Part shown: one piece after another, positions 1 to 7,291 of the stretch
Numbering within the stretch: position 1 is the first letter of the stretch
How the letters are laid out: every line of letters starts with the position of its first letter
NCBI RefSeq assembly: GCF_902825145.1
Contig: NZ_CADEAD010000001.1
Location: 186,001-250,000 of the forward strand
Length of the DNA: 64,000 nucleotides
Direction of reading: 5' to 3'
DNA from: Bartonella phoceensis
GTDB taxonomy: Bacteria > Pseudomonadota > Alphaproteobacteria > Rhizobiales > Rhizobiaceae
Translations under genes and position numbers: made by a program
Notes under the pieces: generated by a model
Databases searched by the model: none
Told to the model about the DNA's origin: nothing
Seen by the model: only the letters and a program-made list of their open reading frames with translations

Positions 1-555
1 GGTCTCAGTCAAAAAGATCTTGCAGATAGACTAAATGTAACTCAAGCAACCGTTTCAAGGTGGTTGGGGAGTGAGTCAGACCCTAGAGGTTCACATAGAG
101 ATGCAATTTTAGAACTTTATAAAAGCTTAAAGGGCTATAACCAAATTACTACACTTGTTCCTCTTATGGGATATGTAGGAGCAGGGCTAGAGATTGACAC
201 AGATGTTGAGCAAATTCCAGAAGACGGACTTGAAACAATCGAGATACCATTTGATTTGCCTTTTGAAGCAATAGGATTCATGGTTCGTGGAAATTCTATG
301 TATCCCGTGTATAAAGATGGTGATTTAATCGTAGTTAAACATCTGCAAACAAGACCAGTGAGCGATTATTATGGTGATGAAGTTGTTGTTCTAACAGAAG
401 ATAATAGGCGATTTATCAAACAAATTACTCGTTCTTTAGAAGGTATTGTACTCAAGTCATGGAATGCAGACCCTATTAAAAATGCTAAGATAAAATGGGT
501 TGGAGAAATAGTTGCAATACTACCACGTAAATCCTATCGTCCACTTATGAAATAA
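1..555 (+). CDS. S24-family phage repressor (partial at 5' end)
   Basis: This is the C-terminal part of a CI/LexA-like prophage repressor. The reading frame is open from base 1, and the first codons encode the end of an XRE-type helix-turn-helix (LSQKDLADRL, then TQATVSRWLG), so the true start lies before the window. The S24 peptidase domain follows: a likely self-cleavage site in GYVGAGLE, the catalytic Ser in GNSM and the catalytic Lys in RRFIKQ. Such repressors bind operators as dimers and self-cleave with RecA during SOS. A second S24 repressor follows 52 bp downstream on the same strand. Family assignment is firm; its phage role is inferred from the neighbours. Confidence 0.9.
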   Translation, partial: GLSQKDLADRLNVTQATVSRWLGSESDPRGSHRDAILELYKSLKGYNQITTLVPLMGYVGAGLEIDTDVEQIPEDGLETIEIPFDLPFEAIGFMVRGNSMYPVYKDGDLIVVKHLQTRPVSDYYGDEVVVLTEDNRRFIKQITRSLEGIVLKSWNADPIKNAKIKWVGEIVAILPRKSYRPLMK

Positions 556-585
556 TCTCAGTAAGACTTTTGTTTCTATTACTTT

Positions 586-622
586 TGAAGATGCCATTTA
601 AGTGAAAATGCAAAAAATAGTG
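586..622 (+). repeat. Repressor start region, copy 1 of a duplicated leader
   Basis: The bases around the start of the second S24 repressor (CATTTAA-TGAAAATGCAAAAAA core) recur at about 1380-1413, where the copied reading frame is closed after a few codons. The two copies differ at several positions. Confidence 0.6.
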
Positions 623-1252
623 GATAATGGACAGATGGTTTATTTGCCAAAAGATAGACTTAAAATAGCGCGTAAGAACGCTGGATATGTAACACCGAGT
701 GAAGCTGCGCGCGCTATACCAGCTCTTAATCAAAATACCCTAATTAGTCACGAAAATGGAAATCGTGGTATTTCTCGACAAAAAGCCGAACTCTATGAGC
801 AAGTGTTTAACGTGGATCCGGGGTGGATTTTATATGGCGAATCTCTTCAAGAGAATCCTAGCCTTAATATAAGTATTCCTCTTATTTCATGGATTAGTGC
901 TGGAGAGTTCAGTGAGCAAGATGAGATAATGGATTTTTCAGATTATCCTATGACAGAAGCTGTTAACCTTCCTGCCGGTGAATGGATTGCGTTGCGTGTG
1001 GATGGTGCATCCATGAATAAAATTAGTCCTCCAGATTCCATAATACTTGTAAATATGCGAGACAAAAAGCTTGTACCTAATGCTTGCTATGTAATTGCAG
1101 ATGAAACTGGGCAGGCTACATATAAGCGATATAGACCAAATGATAATCCTCCTTTTCAGCCTGCTTCGTACGATAAAACAATAAAAGCTCCAAAACTTGA
1201 AGGTGCCATTTCTATAATAGGTCGTGTACGACGCACTATTCTTGATATGTAA
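608..1252 (+). CDS. Second S24-family phage repressor
   Basis: A 214-residue HTH plus S24 peptidase protein. The N-terminal part (DRLKIARKNAGYVTPSEAAR) has XRE-like organisation. The peptidase domain shows SAGE as the probable self-cleavage site, the catalytic Ser in DGASM and the Lys in ATYKRYR. It differs clearly from the preceding repressor, so this is a tandem pair of different proteins rather than a recent duplication. ATG at 608 is chosen; a GTG at 602 is in frame, and neither has a strong ribosome site. The initiation region reappears in modified form at about 1380-1413, ahead of the next gene. Which of the two proteins controls lysogeny cannot be told from sequence. Confidence 0.85.
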   Translation: MQKIVDNGQMVYLPKDRLKIARKNAGYVTPSEAARAIPALNQNTLISHENGNRGISRQKAELYEQVFNVDPGWILYGESLQENPSLNISIPLISWISAGEFSEQDEIMDFSDYPMTEAVNLPAGEWIALRVDGASMNKISPPDSIILVNMRDKKLVPNACYVIADETGQATYKRYRPNDNPPFQPASYDKTIKAPKLEGAISIIGRVRRTILDM

Positions 1253-1283
1253 ACACAATACGATTCCCTCTTCACGTTATCAA

Positions 1284-1306
1284 TTAAACACCCTTAACGG
1301 GTTTTA
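1284..1306 (+). terminator. Weak hairpin after the repressor gene
   Basis: A short ACCC-TTAA-CGGGT hairpin is followed by TTT, 30-50 bases after the second repressor. The stem is only 4-5 bp, so termination is possible but not strong. Confidence 0.35.
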
Positions 1307-1379
1307 GCAAGTTTGATTGATTTTTATCAGTAAACCGCGCATTTATTGATTCTAAAATCAGCTTTTAACTCTTATTTCT

Positions 1380-1413
1380 GAAGAGGGCATTTAAATGAAA
1401 ATGCAAAAAAAAG
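1380..1413 (+). repeat. Duplicated repressor leader, copy 2
   Basis: This is a near copy of 586-622. It starts a frame reading MKMQKKVKYM that stops at once, so it is not a gene. It sits directly upstream of the promoter/operator at 1436-1464, suggesting that a duplication placed repressor-type leader sequence before the next gene. Confidence 0.6.
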
Positions 1414-1435
1414 TGAAATATATGTAATTTTTTTC

Positions 1436-1464
1436 TTGATTTAATTTATACGTTTGCGTATAAG
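1436..1464 (+). promoter_or_regulatory. Promoter overlapped by a palindromic operator
   Basis: TTGATT (1436-1441) and TATAAG (1459-1464) are separated by 17 bp, a good sigma-70-type pair. The spacer and -10 box are covered by a perfect inverted repeat, TTATACG-TTTG-CGTATAA (1446-1463). An S24 repressor bound there would block polymerase, so this is the best operator candidate in the prophage. The link to either upstream repressor is inference. Confidence 0.65.
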
Positions 1465-1517
1465 TATTATATAAATTAGCACAAACAATCGCCAAGAGGC
1501 GTTAGGGAGGGGAAATT

Positions 1518-1892
1518 ATGGAAAAGCCAATTCTTATAAATTCCAATGAAGTTTTATTAGTTGCCTACGATAAAGAGCAATACATTGCAGAGTCTGGACC
1601 ACTTGATGCAAGCCAAATTCTAAACATTGTTGACGAGGCAGATGATGCAATCCAAATCTTTCGCATAAATCCTTCTGAAAAAAGTTGCGAAGATATTTCT
1701 GAAGATATCGCAGAAATTTATCTCAGAGAATGTGAAGAACAGTATTTTAACGGAAACATACCTCACGATTTTATTTTACACAGCACTGCATACGGTTTTT
1801 TTTTAGATGATATAAAACAGCGCGAATATGATGATGTAATGTATGGCTCTTACGAACAGCAGCACCGTTTGTGTCCTTGTGATGTGCTTTAA
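1518..1892 (+). CDS. Hypothetical phage early protein
   Basis: A 124-residue acidic protein that I do not recognise. The start is well supported by GGGAGGGG a few bases upstream. It is rich in Asp and Glu (for example DEADDAIQIF, CEDISEDIAE) with no membrane segment or signal peptide. It is the first gene behind the operator-covered promoter and ends just before a strong hairpin at 1899-1928, so it may be a single-gene transcript under repressor control. An acidic early phage protein could be an anti-host or antirepressor-type factor, but nothing in the sequence proves that. Confidence 0.7.
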   Translation: MEKPILINSNEVLLVAYDKEQYIAESGPLDASQILNIVDEADDAIQIFRINPSEKSCEDISEDIAEIYLRECEEQYFNGNIPHDFILHSTAYGFFLDDIKQREYDDVMYGSYEQQHRLCPCDVL

Positions 1893-1898
1893 AATTCT

Positions 1899-1928
1899 TA
1901 AGGGCGTTTGAAAAAGCGCCCCCTTTTT
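1899..1928 (+). terminator. Rho-independent terminator
   Basis: GGGCG and CGCCC form a GC-rich stem around a loop of about 10 bases, followed by CCTTTTT. It lies just after the acidic early protein gene and before the first Rha gene. Confidence 0.7.
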
Positions 1929-1959
1929 CCCATCAATCCCACCCAATATGAGGTCCGTA

Positions 1960-2352
1960 ATGGAAAAGCTAATTGCTATCCAGCAAAATACAAACAAACA
2001 CGAAACAATTCCAACCATGTCTAGCATTGAAATTGCAGAGTTATGCGGTAAAAGACATGGCCATGTAATGCGAGATATTCGTAAACTATTTAGCGAACTT
2101 AAAATCAACCTGAGTAATTTTGCTGGATTATACAAAGATTCAACAGGTCGTACTCTTCCTTGTTATCATCTTCCTAAACGTGAATCTCTTATTGTCATTT
2201 TAGGTTATAACACTGTGTTACGCGCAAAAATCATAGATTATTGGAAAAAATTAGAAGAGCAAGCAGCTAATCCCCAAATCGATTTTTCGAGACCTGAAAT
2301 ACGAGCAGCTATCATGATGCATCTTAAAAATAAAATTAAACAGACTGCATAG
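1960..2352 (+). CDS. Rha-family phage regulatory protein (copy 1)
   Basis: A 130-residue protein of the Rha family, phage regulators first described in lambdoid phages. It shows MSSIEIAELCGKRHGHVMRD (the DNA-binding-like core) and later YHLPKRESLIVILGY and LRAKIIDYW. ATG 1960 is preferred over ATG 1948 because GAGG at 1950-1953 is correctly spaced for it. A second, longer Rha protein is encoded at 3482-3979, and a decayed relative lies on the minus strand at 19700-19925. It precedes the antirepressor gene by 9 bp, so the two are probably co-transcribed. Confidence 0.85.
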   Translation: MEKLIAIQQNTNKHETIPTMSSIEIAELCGKRHGHVMRDIRKLFSELKINLSNFAGLYKDSTGRTLPCYHLPKRESLIVILGYNTVLRAKIIDYWKKLEEQAANPQIDFSRPEIRAAIMMHLKNKIKQTA

Positions 2353-2361
2353 GGGTTCATC

Positions 2362-3120
2362 ATGAACATTCTCATAGAGATTAAAGAACAAATCATTGAT
2401 CAGGAAATAGTTCAGACAGTAAATGCACGTGATCTGCATGCATTCTTAGAGGCAAAACGTGACTTTTCAAATTGGATTAAGGACCGTATTACTAGATACA
2501 ATTTTATAGAAGGACAAGACTTTGTAAAAACACAAGATTTGCGGTCGCCAAATTTGGCGAGCGCAAAATCTAGGGCTGTTATCGCGATTAACTACTATCT
2601 CACACTCGATAGAGCCAAAGAACTTTCTATGCTTGAGAACAATCAGAAAGGGAGAGAAGCCCGTTTATACTTTATCGAATGTGAAAAGCGTGTAAAGCAA
2701 GTAGTAACACCACAAATCGACTATTCAAGTCCAAAGGCTATGATTGGCTTTTTGAATTACCTACAAGGTCAAATAGATCAAAAAGACACCATCATTGAAG
2801 ATTTAACACCAAAAGCCATGGCTCTTGAAAGCTTACAGCGCCATGATGGGCTCTTTGGTCTGACTGAAGCCGCTAAAATACTCGAGATGCAACCAAAACA
2901 ATTCATTCAATTTTTACAGCAAAAAGGGTGGATTTACAGACGTACAACAGGTGGAAATTTGCTACCTTATCAAGACAAAATCCAAAAGCAACTTATGGAT
3001 TGTCCAACCATCACACTTCAAACCGCTAGTGGAATAGAAAAAGTCATTCCTTGCGCAAAAATTACTGCAAAAGGCATTGGTGTGTTGTCTCAAGAACTGA
3101 AACGACAAAGCATGCATTAA
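2362..3120 (+). CDS. AntA/AntB-KilAC phage antirepressor
   Basis: A 252-residue antirepressor. The N-terminal ~85 residues are an AntA/AntB domain (VNARDLHAFLEAKRDFSNWI, then EGQDFV and YYLTLDRAKELSM). The C-terminal ~120 residues are a KilAC domain (HDGLFGLTEAAKILEM, QFLQQKGWIYRR, PYQDKIQKQLMDCP). Antirepressors of this family inactivate or bypass the prophage repressor to start lytic growth. It follows the first Rha gene closely. A decayed homologue of its KilAC half lies on the minus strand at 19193-19695, also just after a decayed rha. Confidence 0.9.
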   Translation: MNILIEIKEQIIDQEIVQTVNARDLHAFLEAKRDFSNWIKDRITRYNFIEGQDFVKTQDLRSPNLASAKSRAVIAINYYLTLDRAKELSMLENNQKGREARLYFIECEKRVKQVVTPQIDYSSPKAMIGFLNYLQGQIDQKDTIIEDLTPKAMALESLQRHDGLFGLTEAAKILEMQPKQFIQFLQQKGWIYRRTTGGNLLPYQDKIQKQLMDCPTITLQTASGIEKVIPCAKITAKGIGVLSQELKRQSMH

Positions 3121-3134
3121 GAGGCAATCATTTT

Positions 3135-3464
3135 ATGGAAAAGAAATACGAACTGATTGATAAAACAAACATGGTTTATTTGTATCAATTTTTGAATTTT
3201 TTAATTGACAATATACTATCAGTATATATATGTTTGAATCTGGTGCCTGAAAAACGCCTTAAACGAGCAGCGGATAGATTACCGAAACAATCTTTTTTCC
3301 GCACATTAAAGACTTTGACTCATTATATGCTACGTGCGTATAATAGCTTTGTCGGGTGTGGTTGCGCTATACAATACTCTTATGGGGAAGGCGTAACGAC
3401 GGACTGTTCGCCGTGTTTTTCAGCACCCGGCACTCTTCATAGAGTGTTAATGAAAAATCTCTAG
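3135..3464 (+). CDS. Hypothetical protein overlapping a structured leader
   Basis: A possible 109-residue protein starting 14 bases after the antirepressor gene, with GAGG at a workable distance. The first half has a hydrophobic stretch ([18 protein letters not shown]) and the second half is Cys/Gly-rich. It has no family I recognise. Its 3' third overlaps an attenuator-like hairpin (3399-3420), a long-range stem (3353-3358 with 3424-3429) and a CACTCT-TCAT-AGAGTG hairpin just before the second rha gene. The frame may therefore be a leader or translated RNA element rather than a conventional gene. Confidence 0.4.
   Translation: MEKKYELIDKTNMVYLYQFLNFLIDNILSVYICLNLVPEKRLKRAADRLPKQSFFRTLKTLTHYMLRAYNSFVGCGCAIQYSYGEGVTTDCSPCFSAPGTLHRVLMKNL
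3353..3446 (+). ncRNA. Candidate structured leader of the second rha gene
   Basis: Three nested elements are visible. CGGGTG (3353-3358) pairs with CACCCG (3424-3429). Inside, ACGG-CCGT (3399-3414) is followed by GTTTTT, resembling an attenuator. Next to it, CACTCT-TCAT-AGAGTG (3431-3446) forms a perfect 6-bp hairpin about 30 bases before the ribosome site of the rha gene at 3482. Function is inferred only from geometry. Confidence 0.4.
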
Positions 3465-3481
3465 TCGAACAGGAGTTCATT

Positions 3482-3979
3482 ATGAACAATTTAGTAAACA
3501 TCCAAACTACATTAACAATGTCTAGCTGTGAAATTGCGGAGTTGTGCGATAAAAGGCACGACAATGTAAGGCGCGATATTAAGCAAATGTTAGGGGAGTT
3601 ATATCCTGTAGGAGGTCTCCTCAAATTTGAGGGCACCTATTTAGACAAACAAGGCAAATCTCAAAATTGTTACAATCTCCCTAAGCGTGAATGCCTTATC
3701 TTAGTTTCAGGATACAGTACAGTGTTGCGTGCTAAGATCATTGACCGCTGGATAGAACTCGAGAGTCAAGAACAGAATAATTATGATACTGATAAACGCT
3801 TTGATTTGCCAAGTCATTGGGAAGGTATGAGCGCTGGTGAAAAAGCTCTGTATCTTTTAGGTCCTATTCATGTTCGTCTTATCGATGCTTTCAGAGTAGA
3901 TGAAGAAAACAGAAAATACAAAGCTCTCATTAAAGAAGCAAAACAGGTGTTAGCAAGATCTGTCGTGAAAGCTGCTTAG
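3482..3979 (+). CDS. Rha-family phage regulatory protein (copy 2)
   Basis: A 165-residue protein, paralogous to the one at 1960 over its first ~100 residues: [20 protein letters not shown] and [20 protein letters not shown] align with the first copy. The C-terminal ~65 residues differ ([20 protein letters not shown], then a basic Lys/Ala-rich tail). AGGAG seven bases before ATG 3482 supports the start. Keeping two divergent Rha proteins around an antirepressor suggests specialised roles in the lysis-lysogeny switch, which is inference. Confidence 0.85.
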   Translation: MNNLVNIQTTLTMSSCEIAELCDKRHDNVRRDIKQMLGELYPVGGLLKFEGTYLDKQGKSQNCYNLPKRECLILVSGYSTVLRAKIIDRWIELESQEQNNYDTDKRFDLPSHWEGMSAGEKALYLLGPIHVRLIDAFRVDEENRKYKALIKEAKQVLARSVVKAA

Positions 3980-4139
3980 ATTTAAAATATAATCTCATCT
4001 TCTCGTCTTTACAGGCGGGGAGGTGGTCAATATCACACAGTCTCTAGAAACGGGATTCTAACAATACAAAACAACCAACCTTTTTAACACAAGCGTGCTT
4101 CACGCCACGGGGGAATGCGCTTCAATGGAGGAAAGCAAA
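3980..4139 (+). other. Intergenic segment before the recombination genes
   Basis: About 160 bp without a gene. A small hairpin (CGTCT-TTAC-AGGCG, near 4001-4017) and a GGAGGTGGTC motif at about 4018 are visible. The latter resembles the AGGTGGTCT repeats near the element end at 5841. No clear promoter was identified. Confidence 0.4.
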
Positions 4140-4916
4140 ATGAGTGAACCAAACACGAACCTAACAGCAGTAAACAAAACAAACGATTGTGAAGTCAAAT
4201 CTACGGCTATGGATCTCATTTTAACCAGAGCCTTAGAAAACGACATCGATATGGATCGTCTCGAGCGGCTCATTGCATTGCGAGAAAAAGAAATAGAGAG
4301 ACAAAACTACCAATACTTTGTTTCTGATCTTTCAGCTATGCAAATGGAATATCAAAACATTCAAAAAAACGCTAAGAATGCCCATACAAATAGCCAATAT
4401 GCAACCCTTGACCAACACATTGATGCTGTAAAGGAAACCTTGTCAAAATACCACTTCGCTTTGTTTTCTCGTATTAAAGAACAAGGTCATGATACTATGA
4501 TTATAGAAATGACATTGACACATCCTTCAGGAAACAAAATATCAACAGAAGGAAAATTTCCTTATGATGTTAAAGGATGCAAATCAACCATCCAATCGGT
4601 AGGCTCTACCATCACTTATGCACGCAGATATCTTTTAAGCATGCTCCTTAATGTAGCCAGCAAAGAAGATGACACAGATGGAAATATACCTATCAAATCT
4701 GCTTTTCCACAACAGATCACTGAAATCAGAAACCTCATGTCACAAACCCAAACAGAAGAGGAAAAAATCCTTGCTTATGCAAATGTTGAAAAGCTTGACG
4801 ATATGTCTGATAGACAAGCACAGACGGTGTTACATCTTTTGAAAAATAAACAAAACAAGAAAAAGATAGAAACGGAACACTCTTTACCATCACAAGACCA
4901 ACAAACGGTGGTGTGA
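4140..4916 (+). CDS. ERF-family single-strand annealing recombinase
   Basis: A 258-residue protein of the ERF family (essential recombination function, as in phage P22), which anneals complementary single strands during phage recombination. The core shows NIQKNAKN, YATLDQHIDAVKETLSKY, then SVGSTITYARRYLLSMLLN and DDTDGN, the usual ERF signature. ATG 4140 is chosen over upstream ATGs at 4095 and 4125 because GGAGG (4127-4131) is spaced for it. The stop is one base from the start of the exonuclease gene, giving the classical exonuclease-annealase pair. Confidence 0.9.
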   Translation: MSEPNTNLTAVNKTNDCEVKSTAMDLILTRALENDIDMDRLERLIALREKEIERQNYQYFVSDLSAMQMEYQNIQKNAKNAHTNSQYATLDQHIDAVKETLSKYHFALFSRIKEQGHDTMIIEMTLTHPSGNKISTEGKFPYDVKGCKSTIQSVGSTITYARRYLLSMLLNVASKEDDTDGNIPIKSAFPQQITEIRNLMSQTQTEEEKILAYANVEKLDDMSDRQAQTVLHLLKNKQNKKKIETEHSLPSQDQQTVV

Positions 4917-4917
4917 A

Positions 4918-5541
4918 ATGGACCAAAGAACAGCAGAATGGTTTCAAGCCCGCTTGGGAAAAGTCACCGCATCAAATATTTACAATGTCCTGAGTAAAAC
5001 AGCCAAAGGAACCCCAACAAAAAAATATGAAGACTATAAAATTAAACTCATTACAGAGCGTTTAACAGGAGAAGTAAGCCAATCTTATCTAACACCAGCT
5101 ATGCAATGGGGCATTGAACATGAAGAAGATGCCTTGAGAGAATATGCATTCATTTATGATACAGAGGTCACTCCATGTGGTTTCATCCCACATCCCACAA
5201 TAGAAATGGCTGGTGCAAGTCCTGATGGATTTGTTGGTGATGACGGTTTAGTTGAGGTTAAATGCCCGCAAGCAAATACCCATCTACGCTTCTTTATCGA
5301 TAACCAGATTAAGCCTGAATATAGCGCACAAATGCAGTTCCAAATGGCTTGCACTGGGCGTAAGTGGTGTCATTTCATTAGCTATAATCCGCATTTTGTA
5401 GGCAGATCAGATCACTTGCGCATGAAAATCAAACGCGTGGAGCGTGATGAGGAACAAATTAAACAGATCAATCAAGCTGTTGAAGTCTTTTTAGAGGGAA
5501 TAGAGCAAGACATGAAGAAGGTCTTGACACAAGCTGCTTGA
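4918..5541 (+). CDS. YqaJ-family (lambda Exo-like) phage exonuclease
   Basis: A 207-residue nuclease of the YqaJ/lambda-exonuclease fold. It starts with RTAEWFQARLGKVTASNI, typical of the family. Metal-site motifs are visible: the Glu residues of GIEHEEDALREY, GASPDGF, and EVKCPQ with its catalytic Glu and Lys. It probably resects double-stranded ends to provide single strands for the ERF protein encoded one base upstream. The 3' two thirds of this gene recur as a ruined copy at 25821-26184 beside tRNA-Phe. Confidence 0.9.
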   Translation: MDQRTAEWFQARLGKVTASNIYNVLSKTAKGTPTKKYEDYKIKLITERLTGEVSQSYLTPAMQWGIEHEEDALREYAFIYDTEVTPCGFIPHPTIEMAGASPDGFVGDDGLVEVKCPQANTHLRFFIDNQIKPEYSAQMQFQMACTGRKWCHFISYNPHFVGRSDHLRMKIKRVERDEEQIKQINQAVEVFLEGIEQDMKKVLTQAA

Positions 5542-5547
5542 CATTAT

Positions 5548-5575
5548 GGGGGTGCTTTCTCCTCCCAGCACCCCC
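5548..5575 (+). terminator. Strong GC-rich hairpin after the exonuclease gene
   Basis: GGGGGTGC (5548-5555) pairs perfectly with GCACCCCC (5568-5575). There is no following T-run, so it may be a processing or protective hairpin rather than a simple terminator. The corresponding place in the tRNA-Phe copy (near 26174) has lost part of the pairing. Confidence 0.55.
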
Positions 5576-5614
5576 GCCCATTTAAGTAACATAAAAAAAT
5601 AGAAAGGTAATGAG

Positions 5615-5818
5615 ATGATATTTGATGATGGCGATAGATATGTAACAACCCGTGAATGTGCACAGCTTTTTAGTGTCTCTACAACAACGATTCGCAATTG
5701 GGTGCTTCAAGGTGTATTTCCAGAGCCCTATAAGCTAGGAAGAGCAGTAAGATGGAGAAAAAAAGAAATTCTAGCTTTCACTCCAAAGAAAAATAGGGAA
5801 CAAATAACAACAAATTAA
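5615..5818 (+). CDS. Excisionase/AlpA-like HTH protein
   Basis: A 67-residue protein with a MerR/AlpA-type winged helix: YVTTRECAQLFSVSTTTIRN, then WVLQGVFPEPYKLGRAVRW and RKKEILAF. Proteins like this serve as excisionases or as regulators of integrase genes. It lies next to the putative att end at tRNA-Thr and just before two direct AGGTGGTCT repeats (5841, 5853), a plausible binding site. No integrase gene is present in the window. A decayed copy with stops lies at 26241-26443. Confidence 0.8.
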   Translation: MIFDDGDRYVTTRECAQLFSVSTTTIRNWVLQGVFPEPYKLGRAVRWRKKEILAFTPKKNREQITTN

Positions 5819-5840
5819 GTAAAATTGTATAAACCACAAG

Positions 5841-5861
5841 AGGTGGTCTAAAAGGTGGTCT
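5841..5861 (+). promoter_or_regulatory. Two direct AGGTGGTCT repeats, possible Xis sites
   Basis: AGGTGGTCT occurs at 5841-5849 and 5853-5861, a 12-bp period close to one helical turn. The same pair with the same spacing is kept at 26466 and 26478, although the adjacent gene there is ruined. The position between the excisionase-like gene and the tRNA suits recombination-directionality sites. Confidence 0.5.
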
Positions 5862-5920
5862 GAAAATTGCTATTTAAATAAAAAGTCTATGTATTTCAAT
5901 GCATTAAATATAAAAAACGG

Positions 5921-5993
5921 TGCCGCATGCCGGATTCGAACCAGCGACCCCATCATTACGAATGATGTGCTCTACCAACTGAGCTAATGCGGC
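5921..5993 (-). tRNA. tRNA-Thr (anticodon CGT)
   Basis: On the minus strand a cloverleaf folds with acceptor GCCGCAT/ATGCGGC, D-arm AGCTCAGTTGGTAGAGC, anticodon stem CATCA/TGATG with loop TTCGTAA, and a GGTTCGAATCC T-arm. The anticodon CGT reads ACG threonine codons. CCA is not encoded. A T-run (complement of AAAAAACGG, 5912-5920) follows as probable terminator. Its 3' end abuts the prophage genes, consistent with use as an integration site. Confidence 0.95.
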
Positions 5994-6467
5994 ATATGGG
6001 CATATGCTTGTATATTTATTAAACAAAAAACAATTCGAGGGTAATAACCAAAAGTATGCACAAAAGCAAGCATGTATTTTTTTCAATAATTTATAAAATG
6101 TAACTATTATTGAGGGAAGAGGAGAGAAATTCAAAGGTCTAGAACAGAACAGTATTTTTTGATTTTGATGTTAAAAATACGTTCCGATTTACCACTACGT
6201 TCAAATTTAGAAACTGGTATGAAAAACATATTTTCGGGGTGGAAAGTGATATTAGGCTATCTTCAGAAGATAACATATTGCTTCTCCTAAGAAGGCGAGA
6301 GATTTATTGGACAAGAAATTGGAAATAAAAGATATCATTGATCCTTATGATGTGAGGATAAAAATAGTGGAATTGATAAAAAGTTACTTATCATTCTTAT
6401 AAAAATGATGATAAAAGTGATTCAATAAATTCAAAAATATTTTTCTATTTAAGATGGAGTAAGAGCC
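5994..6467 (+). other. Intergenic, tRNA-Thr to slyX
   Basis: About 470 bp of AT-rich sequence without a convincing reading frame on either strand. It presumably includes the tRNA-Thr promoter (read leftward) and the slyX promoter. I see no repeats or hairpins of note. Confidence 0.5.
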
Positions 6468-6674
6468 ATGTCAGATAAAAATCAGTTGATAGAACTAGAA
6501 AAGAGGTTAGTTTATCAAGAGAGGCTTGTTGACGAACTTTCTTCTGTAGTAACCGATCAATGGAAAAGTTTAAATAATATATCTAAAAAATTAGACACCT
6601 TAACGAAGCGGTTTTTAGATTTAGAAGAACGGAGTGTGTCTGAAGCTGTTATTCCACCATCTTCTCATAAATAG
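6468..6674 (+). CDS. slyX: SlyX family protein
   Basis: A 68-residue, mostly helical protein with the SlyX pattern: an early run of Glu/Leu (IELEKRLVYQERLVDELSSV), a Q at the start of the second helix and a Leu heptad (ISKKLDTLTKRFLDLEE), then a Pro-rich tail (IPPSSHK). The length is normal for the family. SlyX is a small coiled-coil protein of unknown biochemical role. GATGGAG about 10 bases upstream supports the start. It is a lone gene between long non-coding stretches. Confidence 0.75.
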   Translation: MSDKNQLIELEKRLVYQERLVDELSSVVTDQWKSLNNISKKLDTLTKRFLDLEERSVSEAVIPPSSHK

Positions 6675-7291
6675 AGGTATTGTATATTTTTTGGGGGCAA
6701 GTTTTTCCAATTAGGAGTCTTGGTGGTTTTTTAAATATATAACGAAATATACACTGCAGTGGACGCATAATTTGTCACAGCAGTCGTTTATCGCTCTGTT
6801 TTTTTGTTTAGCGCATTCTATTAAGTATATAGAGCGGCTTTTATAAGATGCAAAATTTTCCTTATTATTTCAAGAAACTTCAGTTTTATAAGAAATACCT
6901 GTGTTATGAAAAAGTGTTTTCTGTATGCAGTCTATGATGCTAAAAAATAGAGAAAATCTTTTGAAGGGGATAAATGAGCAATCCTAGAAAATTGAGCCAT
7001 TACGATATGTGCTAGTTTCACTGTAACGATTTTCTTATAAATGAAATGAGGAGGTAAATAGAATATCTCATTTTTTTAATTGAGGCAACTGATTTGATAT
7101 TGCAGTTTCTTATAGCAATCGTGAATTGATGTATATGTTTATAATAAGGTGCTTTTAATATGTATTCTTCTTAACAAAATAGCTTTCAGCGATTTTAATA
7201 GAATAAAGTCCTTTTAAAATGCGTCGACTATATATGGCACAATGGATTTTAGAAAAGTCTTTGCAATCTCAAAATCAAATATATCCTTCTT
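6675..7291 (+). other. Non-coding stretch after slyX
   Basis: Roughly 600 bp of AT-rich DNA with no supported gene. Short T-runs follow slyX, but no clear hairpin was found. Confidence 0.5.

Larger units (their letters stand above)
5179..5927 (+). repeat. Prophage-end block, tRNA-Thr copy
   Basis: This ~750-bp block (3' exonuclease gene, hairpin, excisionase gene, AGGTGGTCT repeats, tRNA 3' end) is matched, with many substitutions and small gaps, by 25821-26563 beside tRNA-Phe. In this copy the genes are intact. Confidence 0.85.
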
